Made by a program: the position numbers and the translations under genes
From: Seriola aureovittata
Taxonomy: Eukaryota > Chordata > Actinopteri > Carangiformes > Carangidae
Direction: 5' to 3'
Length of the DNA: 64,000 bases
NCBI RefSeq assembly: GCF_021018895.1
Contig: NC_079379.1
Span: forward strand, 23,373,776 to 23,437,775
In this document: positions 1 through 12,934 of the stretch, piece by piece
Layout of the letters: each line of letters starts with the position of its first letter
How positions within the stretch are numbered: position 1 is the first letter of the stretch
The notes under the pieces: model-generated
Databases searched by the model: none
Told to the model about the DNA's origin: nothing
Seen by the model: the letters and a program-made list of their open reading frames with translations, nothing else

Positions 1-50
1 CTGAGGCGGATGGAAAGCGATTCTGCGATTGACCAACAAAAAAACCTGGT

Positions 51-272
51 CTGGGGGCATCGAGTGGCGCAGTGGGTTGAGCAGGCGCCCCATATGTGGA
101 AGCTACAGTCCTCGCCGCAGTCGGCCCCGGTTCGAATCCCGCATCGGACGGCCATTTGCTGCATGTCATTCCCCCTCTCTCTGCCTCCCCATGTCCTGTC
201 TCTCTCGACTGTGCTATCATAAAGGCATAAAAAGCCCAAAAAATATACTTAAAAAAAACAAAAAACCCGCTG
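51..272 (+). mobile_element. tRNA-derived SINE, near full length
   Basis: A tRNA-like head carries a box A-like TGGCGCAGTGGG near 65 and a box B GGTTCGAATCC near 130. It is followed by a C/T-rich body and an A-rich tail ending near 265. The body and tail match, by eye, the reverse complement of the two insertions at 54,134-54,340 and 58,210-58,416, including the shared words CTGCATGTCATTCCCCCTCT and AAAGGCATAAAAAGCCC. That recurrence, plus the long non-tRNA tail, shows a retroposed SINE rather than a tRNA gene. Short A-rich stretches at both ends may be the target duplication but are too simple to be sure. Confidence 0.85.
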
Positions 273-565
273 CAGCATTTCACTGTTATTTGAAGGGCGT
301 ATTGTCAAGAGAGTAAACTGTGCCTACACAGGTGGGCTGCACAATGTGCTGAACTGCACTCACACACAGACCAACACAACTCTGGCTGCACTGTTTGTTG
401 TGTGTAGGTGTGTTCTGCTGATGCTGGAACTTAGTGGAGGAAGATCTTGGACAGATAAGAGTGTGTGGGTTTTCTTAACCCACTTCACTTTACATGGTTG
501 CAAATAAAAACTTTCGGCCCTAATTCTGTTTTCCCCAAGGAAATGGGAGGAAAAAGAGGACAGTC

Positions 566-568
<3 letters not shown>

Positions 569-604
<36 letters not shown>

Positions 605-609
605 GAGAG
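569..609. repeat. (GA)n microsatellite
   Basis: About 20 GA dinucleotides with one CA interruption. Confidence 0.95.
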
Positions 610-1791
610 CAGCAAGTTATGAACAGCTGTTTGTGCCTCCCTCTGACAGAGATCAGTTCCTCTCCAGAGAAGTGTTCTTTCTTACTACCTGGCAAATCTG
701 CCGAGGGGCTTTTCAAGGGAATGTGAGGTGGCGCTCTGATTGGTTTATTGCACGTTACTCCCAAAACACATCCAGGATTAATTAAGAAACTAAGTACAAC
801 ACCCTTTTGAACCGTGCACCTGGCGCTGCAGACTTTCTTTTCCGACTGTTAAACAAACAAAAGTGGACCATGCACTTATATCATTAAAATAAAGCCCTGT
901 GAGGTTTCCTTGTCTTATTCTTTAAATGTTCCACTTAAAAGCATTTTAAGTATTGGAATCCATTGATTGCTTAGGTAACAAGAGCAAAACAGTCCAGAAA
1001 TATCTTGTTATTGTACTAATAATGACAACAAAAGCAGCATTAGCTGTTTGTTGAAATCATTCATTCGTGTTCAGTAGCGAGAGTGGAAGGAGCGTGACGT
1101 CTGTATACCGCCACAGAAAGTACAAGGCATGTGATGATAATGTCCCATCTCCCACAGACAGCTGTTTGTTTCACCCCTGGCCACCGTCGTTCACTGAAAC
1201 CACGACACGTAGAATTTAAAAATGTCATACTCAGCGGCGTTATGTTGGAAGCCACTAATGATTTATTTAGGTAAGACATCACTCAGTCTGTTTACTCTAG
1301 AAACTATATCTCTTGAGAACCGCTCGTCACATTGCCGTGAAATCTTCCAGGGATATTCATGGTCCCCAGAGAATTAACGCTGCATTCTTATTGTCAAGAT
1401 ACACAGGAAGCAAATGGAGTGATAACCATGAAATTTACTGAGCACTGTCGTGATCCCCAGAGGGTAAAAGCTTTCTATTTTCAACTATCCATCAGGTCTG
1501 GTTCTATTTTAGTAGGTAAAAAGCACCAACTACACATAACACCATGGCCTCAACATGTACATACTACGTTGAACATAAAATTAAACATTATGGTAAAATC
1601 AAAAGCTCCATTAGTGCATATAAACCACAGTATACTTGGCAGTGTAATAGGAAATGGAGAGCACGTATCTCCACCAAGTCCAAACAATCCTACATGTCTG
1701 TCACATCCAGATTATTATCTGGATCTGCACCAGACCAACAAACTCATAGATCTCAACACCATTAATATGTCTGATTTTATACATCAAGAGA

Positions 1792-1794
<3 letters not shown>

Positions 1795-1832
<38 letters not shown>
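1795..1832. repeat. (AT)n microsatellite
   Basis: About 18 uninterrupted AT dinucleotides. Confidence 0.95.
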
Positions 1833-1834
<2 letters not shown>

Positions 1835-2764
1835 TCCTGAGAAATTCAAGTGTAAAAAATGTAAAAAAAAATCTCATAACGTAAAAAAAAAGTATTTTTC
1901 TATTGATATTTTTTCTGACTTTATCTGTAACTAAATATTACGCTGGGTTTCCCTTTGGTCTGCCCTGCAGCAGGATGATGAATATTTATGAAGGTCATAT
2001 GGCTGAGATGTGGTCGTGGAGCGTGTAACCATGAAATACAGATCTGCGTAGTATACACAGAATCTGAAACAAAGTAAGGAATGAATATTAACTACGCACT
2101 TGGTTATTGAGGTCAGTATAACAGAGGAATGACAAGCGAATCACTGAGCAACAACAGCCACTTGATTCAGTCAGAGCCTCCTGACTGTATCACTTCCGCC
2201 CGCCGGCCGAGCGTCTCTCTACCTCGCCATCATCCTTCTTTAAGCTCATATTCACTCCTCTGAACAGTTATTAGCAGGTTAGCCGTGCTCGTAGCAGCAT
2301 CCAATTTAATTAACATTTGGGGGGGGGGGTCTAAGGATCATTTGCAAGAGCTATTAGGTTTCCTGCCTGAAAATGAAGTTCAACTTTTGACCTGCGGAGC
2401 CTCGGGGGCAGATCCCTTCTTCCACTAAATCCCAACGCGTCAATTAACCGAGGAGATTTCCATCAAGCGCCGTCCTTCCTGAGCTACAGCTACAGCGCCG
2501 GCAAATGTTAATGAAAACCTGCAATTATGGAAACCAAGACAGGAGCAGAATAAAGCTATAAACACACCCCGATAATGAGAGATCATGATCAAACAAGCCC
2601 CATAAGGAATGTACACAGTGTGTTTTGTGCTGTTAAAGCCTGGAGTTTTTAAAACTAATTCATGAAAATGCCCCCCAAAAAAAAGCCAAGTGGAAAATTG
2701 ATATATTTGCAACGGATGTCAGGAAATGTGGGGTTGTATTGTTATCATCTCTGCTACATATTCA

Positions 2765-2766
<2 letters not shown>

Positions 2767-2821
<55 letters not shown>
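2767..2821. repeat. (GT)n microsatellite
   Basis: About 27 uninterrupted GT dinucleotides, long enough to be polymorphic. Confidence 0.95.
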
Positions 2822-2823
<2 letters not shown>

Positions 2824-2967
2824 AGGCATGCATGTGGAAAATTATCTCCTACCAACATTGTGCTGTGGCCATAAAAAAGCTCATGGAAAATAGATTTTTC
2901 CTTTGTTTTGTTCATGCTTTTCTATCTGTGTTCTTGGCAGAGTGATCTTTATTTAATCTGTAGCCAT

Positions 2968-3432
2968 TTAAAGCTCCATATTTTCCTCTTCTCCTGTGTT
3001 TTATTTTGATGTGTTGATCCATCAGAAGATATATTTGTGGTTTTAAGAACAAAAAGCCATCTCAGTGTAGTTTTACATCTCCTCTCTCAGGTTTCTCTCT
3101 GGAGCTCTAGTAACAACAGGTCGGTGACTGTTTTCTGAGTGATGTAATAAAAATAAAGCAGATTTCAGGTAAAAACACTCAGAGAAACCAAATCCTGCAA
3201 GGTTTGGATGGTGGTACCAGGTGGGTGGGACTTGGTGACTGCTTTGTTGTGACATCACAAAGTTCCAGAAGTCCTGACGGCTGGTTTTAAGGCTCAGTTT
3301 CTGAGTACAGGCTGTGTGCATTTCTCTGTGGACTGAGGCTTTGATACTTTCACAGTATTAATATAGAACATAGATCTGCTTTATTTAAAAAAAAAAAAAA
3401 ACATCTACCTTTATACTATATGGGAGCTTTAA
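2968..3432. mobile_element. 465-bp MITE flanked by TTAA
   Basis: The left end reads TTAAAGCTCCATAT and the right end is the reverse complement TTAAAGCTCCCATAT, giving inverted termini of about 14 bp. TTAA stands at both outer edges, the target site used by piggyBac-type transposases. The interior has no open frame and ends with an A run. A non-autonomous piggyBac-like MITE is the simplest reading, but the superfamily assignment is inference from TTAA alone. Confidence 0.65.
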
Positions 3433-4699
3433 GAGCCTGATCTGAGGAAACTATAGCAGTCCAGAGTAGTTAAAAGAGGTATAAATGTTAGAAGTTGGTA
3501 GGAAATAGCGAGTGAGGGCACTTGATGCCATTCCATTGAAATCCCATGAAAGCAAGTGGATTTGGTGTTTGAATAAATGTCAACGCAACGACTTTGTTCT
3601 GACATTTTGAAAGCTCTCTGTATCACTCACCCATTGTTTTGTTGTGCGAACCTCTGTTTTACAATGACATGCAATTTTTGTTCCTTCCTCTCTCGGGACA
3701 TTCTTTTATGTCCTTGTACAAAATTGCAGACAGACCTCAGACAAGCATAAATGCACAGCACTGAAATTTACCAAAAAAATAAAATAAAATAAAGAAAAAA
3801 AATACAGCTTTTCTTTTATAATAGTGTTTTCTTTAAAAATTGCGCAGCGTCTGTGATGACAGGTTGCTCTAGCTGCTGTCCCACCTTTAAAATAACAGCA
3901 GTCTGTAAACACTGCCCATCTCCTCACTGTCTGCCGAGCTGTCATCCAGGACACCTTCAATAAAGTTAATACACAGTAATTGTTTATTGTCGCTGTGTTT
4001 ACCCAGCCGTCACATCGGGCTAGCCGGAAAGGTTGCTCTGAATTTAAATATGCTTCAAGGAGCTGTGGAGCTTCGGCCGGACAGACGGAGACACACTCAC
4101 CGGAAAGCCTGTGGATCTATCGAGCACTGGCACATTGCCCTGATGCGTCACTGTTGCTCATGGTTGAGAACATGACTGTCATTAAAGACACAGGTCTTAC
4201 CAAACAGTAAACTCATGGTGATGAGCTGTATTTATACAACTAGAGTTGAGCTCAGTTACTGGGTGTCGGTCGGATCATCAGGCGTTATCATTGATTTTCC
4301 AGGTTTCCTAATATTCTTGCCTGACTGGAAAAGTGGGACATTTCAAGCACTGGAAAAGTGTCGGGTAGTGCTGTTCTGTTGTATTTAATGAAAATGCACA
4401 GGTGTTCCTGTCATTATGTTCACCCCCCCCCCCCCCCCCCAACGTGTTGTTTCCACACCGTCTTTATCCGCAAAATGCTTCAAACAAATTCATACACACA
4501 CATGAAAACTCATGCTTTTGTTTGATGCCAGCAGGGTTTGCAAATTTATGTTTTGACGCACACAATTAAATTTGTTTCATGAATAACATAAAAGAAACTA
4601 CAATCACCACCTCGTGGTCGTCTGCCTCCGCCGCTCAGACTAGTTTCAGGTTACATCCCCAGTTTATCCAGAATCATGACAAGATAATAAACATTTGTG
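3433..4699. other. non-coding stretch, no gene seen
   Basis: Ordinary AT-rich sequence without splice-bounded open frames. It contains an uninterrupted 18-base C run at 4,423-4,440. Confidence 0.7.
4423..4440. repeat. poly(C) run
   Basis: Eighteen consecutive C residues on the plus strand; G4-forming potential lies on the minus strand. Confidence 0.95.
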
Positions 4700-4881
4700 T
4701 GAAAGATTTTTGTCATGATTGCTGCGTGAAGTCTTGAGTTATGTGCTCTGTGCGGTCACACTTGACCTTGACCTTTGACCACCGAAATCCAATCAGTTCA
4801 TCCTTGAATCATAGTGGACATTTGTGTCAAATGTGAAGGGATTCCCTTGAAGAGCTCCTGAGATATTGCGTTCACACGGCC

Positions 4882-4884
<3 letters not shown>
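4700..4884 (+). mobile_element. decayed interspersed repeat (fish type)
   Basis: The run CACTTGACCTTGACCTTTGA, followed by AATCAGTTCATCCTTGA and GAGATATTGCGTTCAC, has the wording of a very common interspersed repeat of spiny-rayed fish genomes. I recall the pattern but not a reliable family name. The copy is partial and runs straight into a CA microsatellite. Confidence 0.5.
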
Positions 4885-4917
<33 letters not shown>

Positions 4918-4951
4918 TATATACAGTACACACATATATATATATACATAT
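4885..4951. repeat. (AC)n then (AT)n compound microsatellite
   Basis: About 14 AC units, then ATATATACAG, then mixed AC/AT units. Confidence 0.9.
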
Positions 4952-5756
4952 ACAAATACTTAAATAAGTATATCTGGTGGAAAGTGGGCATGACGCTTAG
5001 GATTCTCGGAAATCTTCAATGCGGCAGATTTTCTTTTGTAGCGTTTCACCAGATCTGTTCCTCGACACAATCCTGTCCCTGAGCTCTGCAGGCAGTTTCT
5101 TCCACCTCAACACTCGGATGTTTGCTCTGAACTGCCTTGTCAGATGTGAGACCTTCACATAGACAGGTGTGTGCCTTTTTCCAAATCAGATCCAATGTGC
5201 TGAATTTTACCACAGTCGTTATGGAGTATTCAGTGTAGATTTTTATTTTTTTTTAATTTTAGCATAAAACTACAACATAACAAAATGTGACCAAAGTGAA
5301 AGGGGTCTGAACACGTTCGGATTGCACTGGACCCTCTGGACACAACAGCAGCAGGAACAATAAAAGAGCTGAGTAGGGGACCATCTATAATGCAATCTCT
5401 AACAACACAGAGCTTCAGTTTCTGGACAACCCCCGAGGGGCATGATGGCACCGGATCCATATTCTCTCATTAAGATTTCTCATGAGCATAATCTTGACAT
5501 CATCCGCCTCAGATGAGCATCTTCTCTCCGTTCGGCAGGGACTGAATGTTTTCTTGCACATTTACAATTAATGTTTCCTGGTATCATCTCAATGAGTTTC
5601 CCAGGAAACAGACATTTTCTTCCCATTATGCAGTGTTGAGTTTAAACACAGAACTATGGATTATCAATGAATGTTTTTGCTGCCATTCTTTCATAAAGAT
5701 TGTTTGGATGTGTTCCACATTACTGCATCATCCATGGTCATTTCCTGGCCAGGGGA
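4952..5756. other. non-coding stretch, no gene seen
   Basis: No exon or repeat family recognised. A minus-strand open frame of 76 codons near 5,230-5,460 has no visible domain and no supporting splice structure. Confidence 0.65.
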
Positions 5757-5842
5757 TCTTTGTTGCACACCCCCCCCCCTTCTCTCTGTGTTTCCTGTCT
5801 CTCTCTGCACTAACTGTCAAATAAAAGCAAAATGAAAGCAAT
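5757..5842 (+). mobile_element. 3' fragment of the tRNA-derived SINE
   Basis: The sequence runs GTTGCACA, a C run, TTCTCTCTGTGTTTCCTGTC and TCTCTCTGCACTAACTGTCA, then AAATAAAAGC. It parallels the C/T-rich body and tail of the SINE at 51-272. The tRNA-like head is missing, as expected of a 5'-truncated or decayed copy. Confidence 0.6.
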
Positions 5843-6001
5843 GAAAGCTGTTTGTTCTCTGATTGTCTGTCTATTTTCCTGAGGCAGCCCTGTTGTTGGT
5901 TTCAACATAGTAGAAGAGATAGGAGATTGCAACCTTGAAAACTTTTCCCTGCATGTGTGCATCTTGCTACGCATTAAAAAACGAGCTTCTCCTTCAAGTC
6001 A

Positions 6002-6013
6002 GTGTGTGTGTGT

Positions 6014-6044
<31 letters not shown>
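6002..6044. repeat. (GT)n followed by poly(G)
   Basis: About 13 GT units run into 17 consecutive G residues. Confidence 0.95.
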
Positions 6045-7779
6045 TGTAGCCCCATTTTAACGCAGAGCTGGTTTCTTTTGGTTTGTTACCTGCTAACACT
6101 TCATGCAGACCTTTTTAATATACCGTTAATGATGCAGACTAATAAAACCTAAGAAAGAGGTTAAAGACAGGGTTTGACCCAGAGCCAATCATTGCTCCAA
6201 GGGCAGGATCAGAGCAGGTGTTTCAACATTTATTTCATGAGTTAGCCAAACTATAATATGCAACTGCTGGGCTACACCTGGTAAACATGCTTTTCAAACC
6301 AGCCAAACAGGGAGTTGTTGTTTGTTAGAGAGAAGAATGGCACACAGGGCGAGGGTTGTTAAGACCAACAGAGTGACGAGTCAGTACCTGTCACACGCTG
6401 CACAACACTCCTCCTCCTCAGATCAAAGATTTAAAGGAAATCTTTGGTGCAAAGTAAAAATATGGCTCGGCTAGCTTACAGCTAGCTCAACTAGCTCACT
6501 GTGTGTCGCCGCAGTAGCTTGATGTTTGAATGGCAAGAGAGTTCTGATTCATTAATGTTAGCTCTGTAGACAAAGTGTGACTGAGAGTTGTCAAAAGGAG
6601 CAATATGTTCAGTTTCCGTCAAACGTGACTTACAATCAGTTTATCAATATGTCCGCAGTATAACAAGTTACATAGCTGTCGCCGCTAATTATAATTCCAC
6701 TTTTGAATAAAATGATAATAAAGCTATCATCACCAAATGTGAGCTACTGTAAATTGATATAATTCATATATTGTAATAAAAAACACTCAATATGTGAACA
6801 GTTATCACAGTACTGTTTATATTCTACCGTGAAGATGGAGTGATGACCGCTTAAAACTTATGAATAGTTCCATTTGATCCCTTCCCAGATCTACAGGTCA
6901 CAGGATATTGTGCAGCTCTAATGATTCCAGCCGTCTCCCTGACCTCTCTGCAAGACACCAGCCTACTGTTACAGTTATTTGATGGTGGTCGGTCTCGTTA
7001 GCTAATGTTTCTGTCGTGTGTCAGCAGGCCCTTCGTGGTGAATATCTGGCGTCCCTTCTGCTGCAAAGCTCCTCTGCGGCTCCGGAGCATCTTTTCTGAG
7101 AACCACTCTGCCAGATTAAAGGGGAGTCTGTCGCTTTCAACTGATTACAGTGTCTCCACCCTCAAATTAGTGCCTTTAAGTTGCCCTTCACACACCTCCA
7201 CCTACTCCTATGTCTTGCCTAAATGCTCATCTTAAATTCATGTTACAACAAAGATCTGAGTCAAAGAAGTCACAAAAAATTGCCCTGGACGGCAATTTGA
7301 GTTTTATTGTGAAATGATTGCAGTGGTAAAAGGCATTGCTTCTCGAGCTTCACGCCTTGTGAACTCCTTAAATGAAGCAATGCTTTCTTGCAGTCCCTCA
7401 CCGAGGCATGCATAATGGTGAAGTTCAATCAAAGGAGAATTTTTCTCTTTATAGTTTCATTCAGTTAATTATCAGAGGAGGCCTAGGGGCAGAAAACTAT
7501 TAAGTTTTTCACAAAGCCATGATTGTACATTTCTATTCTAGCAATTAGCCAGTGAACATAGTCGAGTGTTTAGCAGCATAGCTCCTGTAGGAGTTGGTGG
7601 AGACAAAAACAGAGCTAAAAGCAGAGTGAATATTAGGTTCAAATTCATCATGTGGCCAGAAGCATAACTCCAAGTGTCTGCTAATGTTGTGCTGTGTCTG
7701 ACGGCTGTGGAAATAGGCAACAGTGTGCTAACATGTTTGCAATAACAAATTTATGATGTATTAATTGTTTAATTGTTGC
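6045..7779. other. non-coding stretch, no gene seen
   Basis: No exon recognised. Short GCTAGC-type words cluster near 6,470-6,500. Confidence 0.65.
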
Positions 7780-7989
7780 TTTAAAGGAGCTATTTGTTAC
7801 TTCTACTATTGCTACATAGCCAACGTTAGCATTAACAGATCTTTACTTACCAATCTTGCAGAGGATGTATTATAAACTCTTGTAAACGCAAGAAGTGCTC
7901 AAGCTCTCGGCAAGACTTGGAAGTGAACAGCTGTCAACGTTAACGTTAGCTATGTAGCATTGGCAAAACTTACACATAGCTCCTTTAAA
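7780..7989. mobile_element. 210-bp MITE with ~58-bp inverted repeats
   Basis: The left end TTTAAAGGAGCTATTTGT and the reverse complement of the right end TTTAAAGGAGCTATGTGT match. The match continues inward for about 58 bp through GCTACATAGC and AACGTTA. TTAA borders both ends. There is no coding capacity. The TTAA borders suggest piggyBac-type mobilisation, but a TA-targeting element cannot be excluded because the TA lies inside TTAA. Confidence 0.7.
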
Positions 7990-10900
7990 CATTCTGAAAC
8001 AACAAAGCTCTGACTTGGATAGAAACACTGTCTATTTAATAAATGTGTGCTTTGGGGTAAGTGTGCAGCCGTCATTCTTTTCATTAATGTTTTGAGCCTA
8101 GAACATTATAATCATGAGTATTTGGTTATAGGATGATGTCCATGGAGATCATATTTGCCTATAGGCTACATGGAGAATTTATTGATGCCACCCACACTGC
8201 AAACATTGAATGTACTGCTTGAAGCCAGAGCTTTTTTTATTCAGTCCAGAATGTTTTCATGTCCTGAAGGTATGACACAGAAAAATGATTGTTCCAAGCA
8301 ATCAGCATCACTCGGTACTGTACGTTAGCCCAGTGGACAAGACTATCTCGTGCATTGTTCAAATGCACCGCTGTAACGGCATTTCCAATTGCACAAAAAA
8401 AAAGATTGATTAGAAAAACATGCATTGGATAAATGAGTAAAAGAGTTGTGCACTAATAGTGTGCAGAAAATGAGATTTTAAATTGCCTGTAGCTCCATGG
8501 ATTCACATGGGACAAATACCTCAAGTACCACTAAGTGATTTAAAGTTGATTGGAACTGTCTCTGCTGTGATAAATGATGTTGGGTAATGAATTGATCTCC
8601 ATCCTGGGATCAAACTGCATGCAGCGCTGGGTGCGGGCAACTGTTGGGTGTCAGTAGGTCTACTGTAATTCCATACCGCCTGTGCATCCATCTGATAAAA
8701 TGTAAAGTGATTGGCTGCCGTGTGCAGTGCTGTCCCATCAATCATGACTGGGTCAAGTGTTTGAGGCTGCAGAGTGTGAACCTTAGAGAGTCTCCAGGGG
8801 TGTTAATGTGTAACAGGCGCGGCTCTGATGGAATTTGGGCATACCAAGCAGAGCGAGAGCCTCCTTTACCCCTCCCAGCTACTGTCACTGCAGGTGCACC
8901 GTGGACCGTGGACTGTCTTTACTTGACCTCACAGCCAGAGCTAACAACTCTGTTTGTTTGTAATGTACTTTCTTTTTTTTTTTCTTTCTTTCTCACAGCT
9001 TCTCAAAACATTAAAAAAAAAACCAACAAAAAAAAAAAAAACAAAAGCGAAAATAAAATCTGCTGCAGGTCATTTTTTGAAGCTCGGGCCAGAATGGAAA
9101 TAAATAGAAGGTCACTTGAGTCGCTAGTCGCTGAAAAATGGAAGTTCTTAGTTTAGTTCAGCCATGAAAAATGTCAAGACCTGAGCTCGGTGACCTGAGT
9201 TTGTCACATTTGTCACATCCTCTTTATGTTTGTGTACCAACAGTGACCCACTGTGATCCGCTGTCAGCAACCTCTTTCAGTAAATTCATATTCACGATGT
9301 AACCTCACATCTGTTATCCACAGTACAGCATTGGAGAATACGCGTTTGAAGACCTACAACCTTCCTTTTAAAATGAACCTTCAAATAATTTACAATTTTG
9401 AGTAAATGTCATGCTAATTTTTCTTGTGTGTTCACCCACCCATATGCCAAATTGTCAGGCTGTGTTTAACACAAGTAAAGCAAACCATTGATAAATAAAC
9501 ACTTGATGATGTGTGATGTGATGATGATAACTTAATTTAATGGTGTTGTTTACACTTTGCACGTCTGCACAAAGTAGAGGCACATACATCTGTTCCAAGT
9601 GAGTGAGTCTGACTCCCTTTTCTAGGAAATATTTTTTTGCTAACAACCACGGAGCAGATGGTGCGGGTGTTGGGATGCTAATAACTGGGGATTTATTTTT
9701 GTGTCGCAGCATTAAACATAATCAGAATTTACATTTTATATATAAGAAATGCATATTAGAGGAACCCCACAAAGGAGTATATTTGTTGACATATCATGCT
9801 TTAAATTGAATGTTCTCAAACTGTCTGTGGATGACCACAAAGCCTACCAGCAAGTATTGCATGCATTGTTTTTAATATCAAATCAACTCATCTGTAAATG
9901 CAAACATTATTAGGCTTATATGAATTGGCTGTTTTGTCTTATCATGTAGCTTCGCGAGTTTACAGTTTGTTTTACTGTTTGTGTTAAAAGTGATCAGCGT
10001 GACATGTGAAAGAAAATATGGATGAAGCTAACGGTTAGCCTGCCCCGGGACTGTGCCTCAAGAGTAGGATTTTAACATTTTCAGCTTTGGTGCCCCCCAG
10101 TGGTAGTAGCAAGAAAAAACATGCATTATTAAAGATTGTTCTGTTAATGCGAGACTTCACCTCGTGGAATTATGCACAAAAGAGGACGAGATGAATGACT
10201 GGCTGATGAATAGTATGAGCGCCGCACAAGAAGACAAGAAGCACAACTGGGGTATCTGTTCACAGCACAGCCTGACAAAATGTGGGGTAACAGGATTCAT
10301 CATGTCACACTGTTTGGAAAAATAAAAAAAGAGGCTGTCTTCCACAGCTCTTGAAGTTTGCACATCCCCTGGCTCTCACATCCACATGATGTCTAGTACA
10401 TGCATGTGTGTGAAACCCTTGTGTGTGGGAGTATGATCTGCATCTCCCACAGGAAAGGCAGACTCTGCCAGTAACCATGAAAACTACTGCACATACTGTG
10501 TAGGGAATTACAAATGCAAATACAGTGAATGGCACTGAACTGCTGGGGGGGGGGGGGGGGACACCATAAAAAAGCATCAAAATCGAGGTATGATATAATT
10601 CAAATGTTGAGGATTGCAAGTTTAAGAATATGATCTTATGACAACTCTAGACACAGGTGCTTTAAAAGTCAAGGTTTTACGCTCATCAATCGACAGGTGA
10701 GACTGAGGCAGATTGAGATTTGGAATATTTTATTTGGGCTGGAAATCTTAAGCTTATAAGAGGATGCCAAATGAGTTCAGCCACCTTTACATTCGCCACA
10801 TGACAGGCTGCATCCTAAAAATGTACTCCACCACTCAGTGCCTGAAATAATTACCCCATGTCACATCTCTTCTCTTCTGTGAATGATTTCATCATTCAGC

Positions 10901-12687
10901 TATTTCTTTTTATACACACTCTCAATTAAAAAGGGCAATGATGCACATTTTCTGAGAACATAAAAGAAGCATATAGCATTTCATCTTCCCATAAAACTGG
11001 GCATATTTTTCTTTTCTTTTTTTTATTTCTTTGTCCTTAAACTGGCACATAAGCCACACTTTTTTTGGACACTTTTCCAAGTATGAAAAAAGTGTCATGC
11101 CACTTGATAGCTGAATATATAACTACCATCAACTTTTAATTAAAGAGATGAGGGGAAACTATGATGTATATTTTAGACCTAATTAGGACGTCGACTCAGG
11201 GGAGTTGAGTGATTAGATGAGTAAAGACTCCCCATGGATGCTGCAGATGAGTAACCATACAAATGCAGACACACACACAAACTCAGTAAGGGCGTTTTCA
11301 CTTGGACTCCCAGCCGAGCAGCACTTAAAGCTATATTTCACTTTTACAGTGTGCAGTGCTAGTTTTATATTCACCTCCAGTGTTTAAGGCTTTTCCCCAG
11401 CTTTCTTTACCACTAATTGGAGTCGAGCAAAATTATCTATTGAAGGAGAAAAAGACATTAAAAAAAACCTACACACAGTCTTATCAATAACACCACAGAG
11501 CTGTTATATGTTACAGGAGTTGCTTTCAGAGCTCCTATCTACAAAGTGGTCACAGTGAATAAAAGAACAAGCGAGGGATGTCAGCCATTTGCCAAGGCCT
11601 TAGTAATCTAAGCTGAATGGCAACGAGTGAAACGGTGCTTGATTTGCTTCCCAGTGCCATTACAAAGTACCATGGTCCACAGGAGCACCCACTTTGACCA
11701 ATTATAAAAGGGCATTTTCTGTTTGTTGCGAATGTCCTGCATTGCATTCAAGTAGTGCTAAAACAGACAGTAATAGATTGTGCGCAGTCAAAATACTGTA
11801 ATTGCTGCCATAACAACAATTCCGAAGTCTTGGTTGAACAAAGAAAAGTCAGAGTTTGGGAACATATTCTTCTCTTTTAGACAGATTGTCGTAGCAGGCA
11901 AACATTTTCACTGTCCTCAGGCAATCATCTCACTGGCCTTGATGATCTTCTGTCTTATACTCCGGCATATTATTTCAGGTGCTGTACTTACATTTACCCT
12001 GTGAATACCCTCTGTGAATCTCTTTTCCCCAAAGCAGTTTGCTTTCACTGTGTCTGAGGATGACCTCCTGAGCAGAACGGTGAGACCATAAAAGAGAAGC
12101 ATCTCAGAATACACAAGACCTCCCTCGAGGTGAATGAGCCACAACAGAAGAAGACCACGTCGGGTTCCTCTCCTGTCTGACCTTGCGAGGCAGCTGGAAT
12201 TTATCACAAGCGAGAATCCAACTCCCAAGTTGTTTGCGTGCGGCTGAACCGCAGCGGTTCGGTCCAATCAACCGCCGATAAAGGTGGAACTACTACTACT
12301 ACCTGCAAGCATGTCTTAGATGTGATGACAGCCAGAAGCTGCTGTTCATTAACAACAATGGCGGCTCAGTTATATCAGAACTGGAGAGTATTTCCTTAAT
12401 GAAAGAAGCACTGAAGGATTTTCTCAATGGAAGAGATGTTTTTTGCTCTTCTCCTGACTGGGTACGCCAAGCGCTTGTTTTACCAACTGGCTCCGCTGGA
12501 AGTGAAAAAAAATGGGAAGGAACGTAGAATCTGATTGGTTGAAGTTAACCCCGTGATAGACGGTGATAGACAGATGGTTCATCCAATCACCTGCCAAGCT
12601 CTTTTTTTGAAAACGCCCGCCCCCTTTCCGAGCGGTTTTCAACGAACCATCTGTAACGGACCATCTGGTGCGTCAGGTTAACTCCTG
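7990..12687. other. non-coding stretch, no gene seen
   Basis: Nearly 4.7 kb without an exon I would defend. A 170-codon frame at 8,644-9,156 ends in A-run-encoded lysines and shows no domain. Low-complexity parts are a T/C run near 8,971-8,994, an A run near 9,028-9,041 and a 16-base G run at 10,545-10,560. Confidence 0.65.
10545..10560. repeat. poly(G) run
   Basis: Sixteen consecutive G residues. Confidence 0.95.
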
Positions 12688-12934
12688 TCAGCCAAGAACA
12701 GAAATTTGAGGCTGCAGTGACAGTCTCTCCAAGACTGGATAGTTGAAGACTGGAAAAATGAAGCCTGGTCTGATGAATCTGGTGATTCTGCTGAGGCAGC
12801 AGATGGTAGGGTCAGGATCAACATGAATCCATGGACCCAACCTGCCTCGTGTCAACAGTCCAGACTGGTGGTGTAATGGTGTGGGGGCAGTGTTTTCTTG
12901 GCACATGTTGGACCTCTTAATACCAATTAATCAA
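12688..12934 (+). pseudogene. decayed Tc1/mariner-type transposase fragment
   Basis: Translation from 12,691 gives AKNRNLRLQ, then DWKNEAWSDES and DGRVRI, then after a frame change GGVMVWG and FLAHVGPL. This is the order seen in fish Tc1-like transposases (DDE family). The Asp in AWSDES corresponds to the first catalytic residue, and GVMVWG to the conserved strand before the second. Several stops (for example the TGA after LRLQ and the TAA in front of the VMVWG segment) and at least one frameshift break it. The N-terminal DNA-binding domain and the last catalytic acidic residue are absent. It is a dead internal fragment of a cut-and-paste DNA transposon, and no terminal inverted repeats were found around it. 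Confidence 0.85.

Larger units (their letters stand above)
273..2766. other. non-coding stretch, no gene seen
   Basis: I see no exon or recognisable element here. The stretch holds a (GA)n run, a (TA)n run and an 11-base G run at 2,319-2,329. The longest open frame (191 codons from 1,359) runs through the (TA)n repeat and ends in lysine/isoleucine-rich low-complexity sequence, so it is not credible as a gene. Confidence 0.7.

Noticed and set aside
51..140. A functional tRNA gene
   Set aside because: Box A and box B are present, but the sequence continues into a SINE body and A-rich tail repeated elsewhere in the window.
1359..1934. 191-codon open frame
   Set aside because: It crosses a (TA)n microsatellite, ends in A-run-encoded lysines, and has no domain or splice context.
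2662..2874. Frames with Val-Cys runs, here and at other GT repeats
   Set aside because: Direct translation of GT microsatellites.
8644..9156. 170-codon open frame
   Set aside because: The second half is encoded by T/C and A runs; no domain is seen.
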